A stretch of 7,248 nt of DNA from Bacteroidales bacterium (GCA_012513425.1 JAAZCF010000077.1:1-7248); one strand, 5' to 3'; numbered from the stretch's first letter, positions 1-6,527 are shown. The notes: generated by a model from the sequence alone, not told the origin. Numbers and translations are program-made.

Positions 1-51
1 AGCGAGAGCCTCGCCCAGCCTTACCTCGTCCTCAACAATGAGTATGTTCAT
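1..51 (-). CDS. Response regulator, OmpR-like receiver domain, N-terminal fragment (continues past left edge)
   Basis: Seventeen codons read leftward from an ATG at 51-49 and give MNILIVEDEVRLGEALA. This is the characteristic first beta strand of a CheY-like receiver domain: a hydrophobic strand followed by the acidic pair (E7, D8) that helps bind Mg2+ next to the phosphorylated aspartate. The LGEAL continuation is common in OmpR/PhoB-family DNA-binding regulators such as VanR or CusR types. A weak purine-rich AGAGG lies about 8 bases upstream of the ATG. The effector domain is outside the window, so the OmpR assignment is an inference from the first 17 residues only. It would act in the cytoplasm with a cognate sensor kinase, probably encoded further left. 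The gene is divergent from the acyltransferase operon, and the spacer carries phased repeats that could be its operator. Confidence 0.82.
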   Translation of the reverse strand, partial: MNILIVEDEVRLGEALA

Positions 52-120
52 ACCGTTAACACCTCTTAAGGTATATTATAACCTAACATTCTCTTTTCAC
101 CAACAGTTTAGTTTTTCTCC

Positions 121-160
121 CTTAAATTAGGCTGAAAGGCGACTTTAAGGTTTCTTTAAG
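121..160. promoter_or_regulatory. Four helically phased CTTWAAG-like half-sites, candidate response-regulator operator
   Basis: Four 7-bp units begin at 121 (CTTAAAT), 132 (CTGAAAG), 143 (CTTTAAG) and 154 (CTTTAAG). Each start is exactly 11 bp after the previous one, and the last two units are identical. Direct repeats of 6-7 bp spaced one helical turn apart are the usual target of OmpR/PhoB-family dimers. The array lies between the divergent response-regulator start at 51 and the rightward operon. Its right end is 12 bp before a possible -7 element at 173-180, a position suited to activating rightward transcription. The repeat pattern is seen directly. Binding by the adjacent regulator is inferred. 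Confidence 0.45.
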
Positions 161-180
161 CCTTTGACCATATACTTTTC
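151..180 (+). promoter_or_regulatory. Weak candidate Bacteroidota promoter for the acyltransferase operon
   Basis: TACTTTTC at 173-180 matches the Bacteroidota -7 consensus TAnnTTTG except for the last base. TTTC at 151-154 lies 18 bp upstream, where a TTTG-like -33 element is expected. It overlaps the last phased CTTTAAG half-site, which would suit regulator-dependent transcription. Both elements deviate from consensus and the region is A/T-rich, so a chance match is quite possible. Confidence 0.25.
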
Positions 181-237
181 CCGTGAGACGAACGAAGCTA
201 AGGCTGTGAAAGGAAAATATGGGAAGTAAAAGCATTT

Positions 238-1035
238 TTGAAAGATCGCTTGTTTAGGTTAGTAGTTCCGTTGTTGGTTTACACGTTTGTCCTCAATCCT
301 CTGCTTAGAGTTCTATTTTTGAATGATAGATTTCATTTCTCAGGCTTCGGTCCCATGTGGTTTGTGGCTACTTTGATAGTTCTGGAGTTGTTATATATTG
401 CTCTGCGAAAAGTGATAAACAAGATAAAAATGCCAAAAGTGACATTTGGCTCTGTGGCTTTGTTTGTGATTCTGGCAGGATTTATGGCATTTTTGGTGCG
501 AATAAAGATGCCTTTCACTCGCAATGTGCTGATTAATATTACCTTAGGCTTCTTTGTGCTCTATGTGCTGATGTATCTGCTTGGTCTGATTGTTTGTAGG
601 AGCGGGGCATTGGAAAAATTGTCGATGAAGAAAGGCTGGGTGATGTTGGTTATTGCTGTGATGTCACTGCCGGTGGCCTATTTCTGTATATTCCACCATT
701 CTGCCGAGTTCGTAGGCGGAGGCTCTTTGGCTTCGCTTGCTTACGCTCTCTGGGAGTCTGTGATGTGCGTATGTGTGTCTTACTTTATACTATCTTTTGG
801 AAAACACCATGTCAATGGGGCAAGCCGTTTTTGGCAAGGTCTGGCAGGGGATTCATATATGGTATATATCATCCATCCGTTTTTTGTGGTGGGTTTTACC
901 CGTCTTTTGGAAAATAGTGGCGCAAATGCCTTTGTCTGCTTGATGGCTACCTTGGTGCTGTCGTTGGTGTGCGGTTTTATAGTTGCCCGCTTGCTGCGTG
1001 TGCTGCTTCATAAAATTGGTTATCAATGGATTTAA
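238..1035 (+). CDS. Acyltransferase family 3 membrane protein, N-terminally truncated (probable gene remnant)
   Basis: The open frame encodes about 265 residues with about eight predicted membrane spans (roughly 5-27, 39-57, 70-87, 99-120, 134-152, 161-186, 206-223 and 231-255). It matches the middle and end of the acyltransferase-3 family (OafA/Oac type), which O-acylates envelope or exported glycans in the inner membrane. Family landmarks are FLKDRLFRL with PLL at the start, GPMWF (38-42), YALWES (169-174) and SYMVYIIHP (206-214). Normal members have about 350-400 residues. Here the first 80-90 are missing, including TM1 with its catalytic R/H-x10-H motif. No in-frame ATG exists: the frame is closed by TAA at 199-201, and the only usual start is TTG at 238, which falls inside a conserved block. 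An ATG at 219 with a good AAGGAAA site is out of frame and stops at 257. The protein is probably inactive, or an intact reading was lost by deletion or frameshift. The stop lies 3 bp before the next gene. Confidence 0.75.
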   Translation: MKDRLFRLVVPLLVYTFVLNPLLRVLFLNDRFHFSGFGPMWFVATLIVLELLYIALRKVINKIKMPKVTFGSVALFVILAGFMAFLVRIKMPFTRNVLINITLGFFVLYVLMYLLGLIVCRSGALEKLSMKKGWVMLVIAVMSLPVAYFCIFHHSAEFVGGGSLASLAYALWESVMCVCVSYFILSFGKHHVNGASRFWQGLAGDSYMVYIIHPFFVVGFTRLLENSGANAFVCLMATLVLSLVCGFIVARLLRVLLHKIGYQWI

Positions 1036-1038
1036 GCA

Positions 1039-1623
1039 ATGTTGAAAGTCTATAAAGGTCGTCCTGATGATTGTGAAGCCAGAGAGGCGAGAGAGGTGAG
1101 GGTGTATGATTTTCTGGATAAACTTGGTGTGGAGTATGAAAGGGTAGATCATGAGCCTGCTGACAACATGGAGGTATGCGCTCAGATTGATCTGGCTTTC
1201 GGTCGCCTTCGTGGAGAATCTTTCAATGCAGAGTCTGATGGTGCCCAGCACCCTATTATTTGCAAAAACTTATTTTTGTGCAATCGTCAGCAGACCAAGT
1301 TCTATTTGCTTTTGATGCCTGGCGATAAAAAGTTTCTTACGAAAGATTTGTCGTCTCAGATTAATTCTGCAAGGCTCTCTTTTGCTGATGATGGGGCTAT
1401 GCTCAAGTACTTGGACGTGAAGCCTGGCTCTGTGTCTGTAATGGGGTTGATGAATGACAAAGACAATGCAGTGCAGTTGCTTATTGATGAAGATGTGATG
1501 CAAAGCCAATGGTTTGGATGTCATCCATGCAAAAACACATCAAGCCTTTGCCTTCACATAAGTGACCTTGTGAATGTATTGCTTGGGGCTATGCATCACG
1601 AGGCAATTGTAGTAAAACTTTGA
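1039..1623 (+). CDS. ProXp-ala/PrdX-type prolyl-tRNA trans-editing protein (YbaK/EbsC domain)
   Basis: This is a free-standing YbaK/EbsC (INS-superfamily) domain of 194 residues. The family hydrolyses Ala-tRNA(Pro) made in error by prolyl-tRNA synthetase, so it protects translation fidelity in the cytoplasm. The sequence fits this group closely: KNLFL at 76-80 with the family's key lysine K76, FYLLLMPGDK at 88-97, KDLSSQINSARLSF at 102-115, PGSVSVMGLMND at 129-140, and GCHPCKNTSSL at 160-170. The region before K76 is about 15-18 residues longer than I expect for the family, with extra sequence around 54-71. The ATG at 1039 follows the acyltransferase stop by 3 bp, which suggests translational coupling. 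It could also act on another mischarged tRNA, but the ProXp-ala branch is the best fit. Confidence 0.88.
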   Translation: MLKVYKGRPDDCEAREAREVRVYDFLDKLGVEYERVDHEPADNMEVCAQIDLAFGRLRGESFNAESDGAQHPIICKNLFLCNRQQTKFYLLLMPGDKKFLTKDLSSQINSARLSFADDGAMLKYLDVKPGSVSVMGLMNDKDNAVQLLIDEDVMQSQWFGCHPCKNTSSLCLHISDLVNVLLGAMHHEAIVVKL

Positions 1624-1666
1624 GAGGCTCAATAGTTCATAAATAGTCTTATGAAGGTAAATTGAT

Positions 1667-2263
1667 ATGGAATCAGAAAAACAAAAAATATTATATTTTC
1701 ACGGATTTGCATCTTCTGGTGCAAGTGGCACTGCTCAACTTTTGCGCAGGGCTCTTCCTGATTTTGAAATAATTGCGCCGGATATTCCTTTGGATCCACG
1801 CGAAGCACTGCCATTTTTGAAAAATCTATGCGACAAAGAGCAACCCGACCTTATTTTGGGAAGCAGTATGGGTGGAATGTATGCTCAGCAAATGCGAGGC
1901 CATTTGCGTTTGCTCTCAAATCCTGCCTTTTGGATGTCCCGCATGAGTAAGGTGATGAAAATAGGAACTTTCAACTATCTCAATAAACGCAAAGATAAGC
2001 AGATGCAGGGGAGGGTGACCAAAGAGATTATGAATGCTTTTCGCGAGATGGAGGATCATCAGTTTGATGGGATAACTCCTGAGGATGAGCCGCTTTGCCA
2101 CGCAATGTTTGGCCGCCACGATCCTTTGGCTCGCGGCTATGAAAGCTTCGTGGAGCACTATCCTGAATCTCAAGCTGCATGGTTTGATGGAGAGCATCGC
2201 ATCAATGACTATGTGATGAAACAGACCATTTTGCCAAAAATCAAAGAGATGTTATATCTATAA
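1667..2263 (+). CDS. YqiA-like alpha/beta-hydrolase esterase
   Basis: This 198-residue cytoplasmic protein belongs to the small YqiA/YcfP-like branch of alpha/beta hydrolases, usually 180-200 residues. The N-terminal strand and oxyanion segment ILYFHGFASSG (8-18) is typical. The nucleophile elbow GSSMGG (65-70) places Ser67 as the nucleophile. GRHDPL (149-154) supplies Asp152 and GEHRIND (175-181) supplies His177, so the catalytic triad is complete. There is no signal peptide. E. coli YqiA cleaves short acyl esters and CoA thioesters in vitro, but its natural substrate is unclear and the same holds here. The ATG at 1667 has AAGGTAA about 6 bases upstream. The 43-bp gap after the ProXp-ala gene shows no terminator, so the two are probably cotranscribed, although no functional link between them is evident. 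Confidence 0.85.
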   Translation: MESEKQKILYFHGFASSGASGTAQLLRRALPDFEIIAPDIPLDPREALPFLKNLCDKEQPDLILGSSMGGMYAQQMRGHLRLLSNPAFWMSRMSKVMKIGTFNYLNKRKDKQMQGRVTKEIMNAFREMEDHQFDGITPEDEPLCHAMFGRHDPLARGYESFVEHYPESQAAWFDGEHRINDYVMKQTILPKIKEMLYL

Positions 2264-2272
2264 ACATCATTT

Positions 2273-2303
2273 TTTGCATCAGTAGTATTTATTTATTACT
2301 TTG
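2273..2303 (+). promoter_or_regulatory. Candidate Bacteroidota promoter for the small lipoprotein gene
   Basis: TTTG at 2273-2276 and TTACTTTG at 2296-2303 are separated by 19 bp. This resembles the Bacteroidota -33 TTTG and -7 TAnnTTTG elements, with one mismatch in the -7 box. Transcription would begin near 2309-2311. That leaves almost no leader for an ATG at 2315 and favours the second in-frame ATG at 2327. Confidence 0.4.
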
Positions 2304-2326
2304 CCTTTAATTTAATGGTTTATATT

Positions 2327-2818
2327 ATGAAAAATACTCGTATTCAATTAGCTATCTTGGCGTGCCTCTCTTTCTTCATGCTTTCATGTTCAAATAATGA
2401 TCTGGATACCGAGCTTCCTGTCGTCACAAAAGCAGACGACGCGACCATCTTCGCCAATGCGGTGGTATCAACTCCATCTCATGGCAACCTTCCCTTCACA
2501 ACAGTAAGTATGGAAAAATCTGCGGAAGACGGATTGACATATCTGTTTGCCAATACCGGAGGAAAGATGAGTTATGAAATGTTATCCCTTTCTATTGCTT
2601 TCGATGACAAGGATCTTGATCATGTTTTGTTCATGATGCCATGCTCAAACGATTCCAGGGATTTTGCGGGAAGTATGACTGATAAATCATATCGCGGATC
2701 TTTTATCGTCCATGAAAGAGATGATAGTCATTTCCTTGTCGAGTTCAAGAAACTGACTTTCGCTCTTTCAGATGGAGACTATATCCTCAATGGATATGTC
2801 AAATATGAGAAGAAATAA
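2327..2818 (+). CDS. Small orphan lipoprotein of unknown function
   Basis: The predicted 163-residue protein begins with a lipoprotein signal peptide: positive residues K2 and R5, a hydrophobic core at about 6-17, then the lipobox FMLSC with Cys21 as the lipidated residue. The sequence after the cysteine, SNNDLDTE, is polar and moderately acidic. It is not a textbook surface-export signal of Bacteroidota, so outer-membrane placement is likely but its side is uncertain. The remainder alternates polar and hydrophobic residues, as expected for a beta-rich fold, and ends in a lysine-rich tail. I recognise no family. An in-frame ATG at 2315 would add four residues; 2327 is preferred because MKNTRIQL is a normal signal-peptide start and the candidate promoter lies very close to 2315. 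The gene faces the CE6-GH97 gene, is separated from it by a hairpin, and is not obviously part of either neighbouring operon. Confidence 0.8.
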   Translation: MKNTRIQLAILACLSFFMLSCSNNDLDTELPVVTKADDATIFANAVVSTPSHGNLPFTTVSMEKSAEDGLTYLFANTGGKMSYEMLSLSIAFDDKDLDHVLFMMPCSNDSRDFAGSMTDKSYRGSFIVHERDDSHFLVEFKKLTFALSDGDYILNGYVKYEKK

Positions 2819-2875
2819 TTAACACTTCTCTTTCCAATAAAAATGTTAAAGATCTTGAATTATTTAACAATAAAA

Positions 2876-2902
2876 CGAAGGTGACTGACAAGGTCACCTT
2901 CG
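2876..2902. terminator. Bidirectional intrinsic terminator between convergent genes
   Basis: A perfect 10-bp stem, CGAAGGTGAC at 2876-2885 and GTCACCTTCG at 2893-2902, encloses a 7-base loop. On the minus strand it is followed by TTTTATTGTT, a good U-tract for ending the CE6-GH97 transcript. On the plus strand it is followed by the weaker CTATTTATATT, which could still end the lipoprotein transcript. It lies exactly between the two convergent stop codons. Confidence 0.88.
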
Positions 2903-2928
2903 CTATTTATATTCAATATGGTTGGCAA

Positions 2929-5679
2929 TTACTGAACAATGAGAACTGCACCATTGCAAGGCATCTCAATGGCGATAGTGCCGTTGACATTTTGTGAATT
3001 CTTGCTGCCTTGTAGCTGAGCGTCATCGCTGTAGACAGTTACTTTCTTGGCATTGCCTGGAAGGGTAATGTTGAGCTTGACAGTTTCTTTTTGTGCATTT
3101 ACACCGGCAATATACCATTTGTCACCACTCTTGCGAGCGAATACCAAATATTTGCCGGGATAACCATCAATAAATTTGATGTCGTCCCATGTTGTAGGAA
3201 CTGACTTCATAAACTCAATGGCCCATGCAGGAGCGTCAGTAAGGTTTGTTGGAGACAAAGCAAAGTGCTGAACAGGTGATTGGAACATTACTGCTGTGGC
3301 AAGTGCAAACACATCTGAAGTGACTCTGATGCTTGAACGGCCTCTTGCAGGTTTAGCATTTGCTGCATTCCAATATTTGTTAAGTGTGCTGCCTCCAAAG
3401 TCCATAGAACCTACGGTGTTGCGAATTAGAGGGTGGAGGGTTGCATTAAAGGCCTCATTGTCGCAAGCGCCTTGGCCAAAACTTAAGTTTTCTGAAGCCT
3501 GCACAGCTTCGCATGCAATGAAGTTAGGGTACATGCGTTCCCAACCTCTTGGAAGTGTACAGCCATGGAATATAACCTCAATACCATAGTCATTACAGTC
3601 AGAAAGAACGTCTTCATAAAGTTTCATGCCTATCTGCTTATCAGTACCGATAAAATCTACTTTGATACCACGGATACCGATAGACTGCATCCATTTCAAC
3701 TCTTTCTTACGAGGAATAGTAAGGCCGATAACATCGCGAGGTCCTTGAGGAGCATCGTTCCAGTATCCGTTGCTGTTGTACCACAAGTATAGTGCAACTC
3801 CTTTGCTCTTCGCATAAGCGGCAAGCTTTTCAACACCTTCGTGACCAAGATTAGTATCCCAAAGAGCATCAACAAGAAGTGTCTTATAACCCATAGCAGC
3901 TGTGAAATCCACATATTTTACTTGATCATCCCAGTTCATGCTGGCGTCCATGCCGATAATCCAACTCCATGTGCCTTTTCCATAGATGTACTCTTTTGAA
4001 GGCTCATATAGTTGCTCAACAAGGTCGTATGAAACAGTGGTTTCAAGGATAGGAGCAAGGCTCTTTCCAACTGTGATGGTGCGCCAAGGAGTAGGAGTGC
4101 CAAGGCTGATGCCGGCTGATGGTGTACCGTTGCCATTTGCTTCGGCAGCATCAGGGAATCTAATGGTAAATAGGCCGTTGCCACCGCGAGCTTGAGCCAT
4201 AAGGCGGCTGCCTACATAGTTGCTGCCAACGCCTGTCTCTGAAATAAGAGCCCAGCCTTTGTCGCCGATACGGAACAAACAAGGGAAGGTGTAGCCTTCT
4301 CTGCTTACATTGCGGCTGACTACAGGAGCATCAGGTGTATAACCTGTTTCGTAGCTTGGAGCTGTGCGGGCAAATCCAGTCATAGGGCTCATTTGAGGGC
4401 AAAGGAAAGAAGTAGCATCTTGTGGAAGTTTGAATCCTGTTGCTTCTGCATCAATTCTCAAAGAATAACTGCTGCCTATAGAAAGGGGACGATAGCGGAA
4501 TGCAACGTCGCTGTTGCTGATGCGGAACTCAATTTCCATGACATCTTTGCCATTGGCTTTGAGGGTGAAAACCTGTTTGTTGGCAACATAATGAACATTG
4601 CTCTTTTTAATATTACGAAGAGAATAAGTCTCGTCAATTTTCTCTACTTCGCTTGCTTTTGAAAAATCTAAACCATGAGCATAGTCGCCAAGGTCAGTTG
4701 TAAGTCCTAGAGGAGAACTTTCGATGAAGGTATCGCCATTGACTGCAACGCTATATGTGCTTTTTCCAGCGCGGTTTTTATAAGTAACTTTGATGTTTCC
4801 ATCAGGGCTGGAAATAACTGTTTCATAAGGAACGGCTTGCTCTTGAGGCATGTCATAAACTACTTCCAATACTTTTTCTGCATAACGGCGGCCGAATAAT
4901 CTCAACCCGTCAGCAGAGAAATGCAAATTGTCAGGACCTGCAGGGCAACCTTCGCTGGAAACGATGTATGCAGTAGGAACTAATTTTGGAAGATTTGGAA
5001 GATTTTTCTCGTTGAAAGAAGCGCAAACACCATTTTCGCTGGCATTAACAACTTCACCCACAAACATAGGCACATCTTCGGCTTTCAGCCCGAGGTCGGA
5101 TAACAGACGGTCATATACCTTTTTGGTCTTTGCGGACCATTCCATATCTTCTGTGTTTGATTCGCCTTGGTGAACAAGTATACCTTTAATGACACCATTT
5201 TTCATGGCTTTTTGAGCCAAAGTGACAAGGTATCTGTATGGATTGTTGTCATAGAATACTGCAATGTCTTTCATCCACTGTGCTTCTTTGGAAAGAACGT
5301 CTGCACAAATGTCCTCATCAAACAGCTCCATCTTACATCCGGCAACAGCAACATTGATGACGCCGATTTTGATATCGCGAGGCAACTTCTCAACCATTGT
5401 GCGGCCAAAGAAGTCTGCAGGGGTAAGACCAGTGGTAGGGCGTACCAATGGTGGCACAGCTTTATACCATTCGTCTTTAACACGGCGCATACGAGGATTG
5501 TCCACAGCAGCCATCATCTGGAAACGAGGATTGACGCGCAGTGTATCCTTTGGTTCAATGCGCGGATTTCCTTCCATATTACTTTGGCCGAAGCACAAAT
5601 AAATATGAAAATTAGGATCTTGGGCTTTTGCCGAAGCAAAGCACAAAATAAGTGCTAAAATTGTTAGAAATTTTTTCAT
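2929..5679 (-). CDS. Secreted bifunctional CE6-like acetylesterase and GH97 glycosidase (retaining type)
   Basis: The 916-residue protein begins with a type I signal peptide (KKF, hydrophobic core, cleavage after about ASAKA, residue 19), so it is exported, probably to the periplasm. Residues 24-275 form an SGNH/CE6-like esterase domain: GQSNMEG (31-37) with nucleophile Ser33, the AVAGCKME block (111-118), HQGES (170-174), and DNLHFS (250-255) with Asp250 and His253. This family removes acetyl groups from polysaccharides. From about 285 to the end lies a complete GH97 unit: N-terminal beta sandwich (about 285-555), barrel (about 556-820) and C-terminal beta domain (about 825-916). KVDF (673-676) gives Asp675 as nucleophile. 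Glu730 in QASE lies 55 residues later, the same spacing as Asp415 to Glu470 in the retaining enzyme BtGH97b. The position of the SusB base Glu508 is Gly706 here. Retaining, alpha-galactosidase-like activity is therefore inferred. The ATG has an A-rich leader without a clear Shine-Dalgarno site. No SusC/D genes are visible. Confidence 0.9.
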   Translation of the reverse strand: MKKFLTILALILCFASAKAQDPNFHIYLCFGQSNMEGNPRIEPKDTLRVNPRFQMMAAVDNPRMRRVKDEWYKAVPPLVRPTTGLTPADFFGRTMVEKLPRDIKIGVINVAVAGCKMELFDEDICADVLSKEAQWMKDIAVFYDNNPYRYLVTLAQKAMKNGVIKGILVHQGESNTEDMEWSAKTKKVYDRLLSDLGLKAEDVPMFVGEVVNASENGVCASFNEKNLPNLPKLVPTAYIVSSEGCPAGPDNLHFSADGLRLFGRRYAEKVLEVVYDMPQEQAVPYETVISSPDGNIKVTYKNRAGKSTYSVAVNGDTFIESSPLGLTTDLGDYAHGLDFSKASEVEKIDETYSLRNIKKSNVHYVANKQVFTLKANGKDVMEIEFRISNSDVAFRYRPLSIGSSYSLRIDAEATGFKLPQDATSFLCPQMSPMTGFARTAPSYETGYTPDAPVVSRNVSREGYTFPCLFRIGDKGWALISETGVGSNYVGSRLMAQARGGNGLFTIRFPDAAEANGNGTPSAGISLGTPTPWRTITVGKSLAPILETTVSYDLVEQLYEPSKEYIYGKGTWSWIIGMDASMNWDDQVKYVDFTAAMGYKTLLVDALWDTNLGHEGVEKLAAYAKSKGVALYLWYNSNGYWNDAPQGPRDVIGLTIPRKKELKWMQSIGIRGIKVDFIGTDKQIGMKLYEDVLSDCNDYGIEVIFHGCTLPRGWERMYPNFIACEAVQASENLSFGQGACDNEAFNATLHPLIRNTVGSMDFGGSTLNKYWNAANAKPARGRSSIRVTSDVFALATAVMFQSPVQHFALSPTNLTDAPAWAIEFMKSVPTTWDDIKFIDGYPGKYLVFARKSGDKWYIAGVNAQKETVKLNITLPGNAKKVTVYSDDAQLQGSKNSQNVNGTIAIEMPCNGAVLIVQ

Positions 5680-5705
5680 GAGTTTAATTTAATAACCATA
5701 TAGAC

Positions 5706-5736
5706 TTCGAATTTACTAAGAAAATATTTAAGTTTG
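5706..5736 (+). promoter_or_regulatory. Bacteroidota-type promoter for the radical SAM gene
   Basis: TAAGTTTG at 5729-5736 is an exact match to the -7 consensus TAnnTTTG. TTCG at 5706-5709 lies 19 bp upstream and matches TTTG at three of four bases. Transcription would start near 5742-5744, giving a leader of about 17 bases before the ATG at 5760. The site lies in the 80-bp divergent spacer shared with the CE6-GH97 gene, for which I saw no equally good element on the minus strand. Confidence 0.5.
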
Positions 5737-5759
5737 CGCATAGTAAATAATACTTTATT

Positions 5760-6527
5760 ATGTCAACCTTTCTTTGGGATAGAATAGTTTTTGGCCCTAT
5801 ACACAGTCGCAGGGTAGGTAATTCTTTAGGTATAAATTTGTTATCTACCAGGGCAAAAACTTGCAGCTTTAATTGCATATATTGTGAATGTGGCGACATA
5901 GTCGTCTTAGATGCGCGTATTCCAAGTTTCCAGGATGTCGCCTCAGCTATGAACGCTCGATTTGAGGAGCTTTTCAATGAAGGCGTACAGATAGACTCAA
6001 TTTCATTTACTGGAAATGGAGAGCCAACTATTCATCCAGATTTTGCTGCTATTATTGACAAGACTATAGAGTTGCGAGATAAGTATTTTCCAAGCGCAGT
6101 TATAAGCGTTTTTTCAAACTCAAATTCTTTGGATAAGCAGTCAGTCTTTGATGCCTTGCTAAAAATCGATAATAGGATAATGAAAATTGATTGTTGTGAT
6201 GAGTCTATTATAAAGTTAATTAACAGGCCTAACTGCAACTATTCGTTGGAGCACACGATAGAGAACTTGGAGCGATTCAAAGGAGACTTCATCCTTCAAA
6301 CTATCTTCTTTAAATGCGAAATAGCAGGCCAACAAATCGACCTTACTTCGCCCGAACTAGTTGATGGTTGGTACAAAATGGTTCGCCGCTTGAGACCTTC
6401 AAAAATCATGGCCTACACCATTGATCGTGAAACACCTACTTCCGGCTTCCAAAAAATAAGCAAGGACCAACTCTTACAAATCGCAGCTCCCCTCATTGAC
6501 GAAGGCTTTACTGTCGAAGTTTCTTAG
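5760..6527 (+). CDS. Radical SAM protein of unknown substrate (COG0731-like)
   Basis: This 255-residue protein has a standard radical SAM core. The iron-sulfur cluster motif Cx3Cx2C is CSFNCIYC with Cys35, Cys39 and Cys42, followed at once by an extra Cys44 in an ECG sequence. GNGEPT (85-90) is the GGE-like segment that contacts the SAM amine, and FSNSN (118-122) and MKIDCCDE (141-148) lie where later core strands are expected. The N-terminal block FGPIHSRRVGNSLGINLL (11-28) is typical of a group of small radical SAM proteins related to the TYW1/COG0731 assemblage, but no flavodoxin or other partner domain is present. The reaction is not known to me. It could act in tRNA modification, as relatives do, but nothing in the sequence proves this. 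It has its own candidate promoter, diverges from the CE6-GH97 gene and converges on folC. No terminator hairpin was seen in the 71-bp gap downstream. Confidence 0.85.
   Translation: MSTFLWDRIVFGPIHSRRVGNSLGINLLSTRAKTCSFNCIYCECGDIVVLDARIPSFQDVASAMNARFEELFNEGVQIDSISFTGNGEPTIHPDFAAIIDKTIELRDKYFPSAVISVFSNSNSLDKQSVFDALLKIDNRIMKIDCCDESIIKLINRPNCNYSLEHTIENLERFKGDFILQTIFFKCEIAGQQIDLTSPELVDGWYKMVRRLRPSKIMAYTIDRETPTSGFQKISKDQLLQIAAPLIDEGFTVEVS

Noticed and set aside
70..105. Sigma70-like TATAAT with an upstream TTGGTG on the minus strand before the response-regulator gene
   Set aside because: The -35 match is poor and the Bacteroidota primary sigma factor uses a different consensus. In this A/T-rich spacer TATAAT is expected by chance.
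853..1251. Open frame of 132 codons on the minus strand across the acyltransferase/ProXp-ala junction
   Set aside because: It overlaps two genes with clear homology on the plus strand, and its translation is low in recognisable protein character.
5167..5658. Open frame of 163 codons on the plus strand, antisense to the CE6-GH97 gene
   Set aside because: It lies wholly inside a strongly supported coding gene, its translation has no family features, and it is best explained by codon bias of the minus-strand gene.
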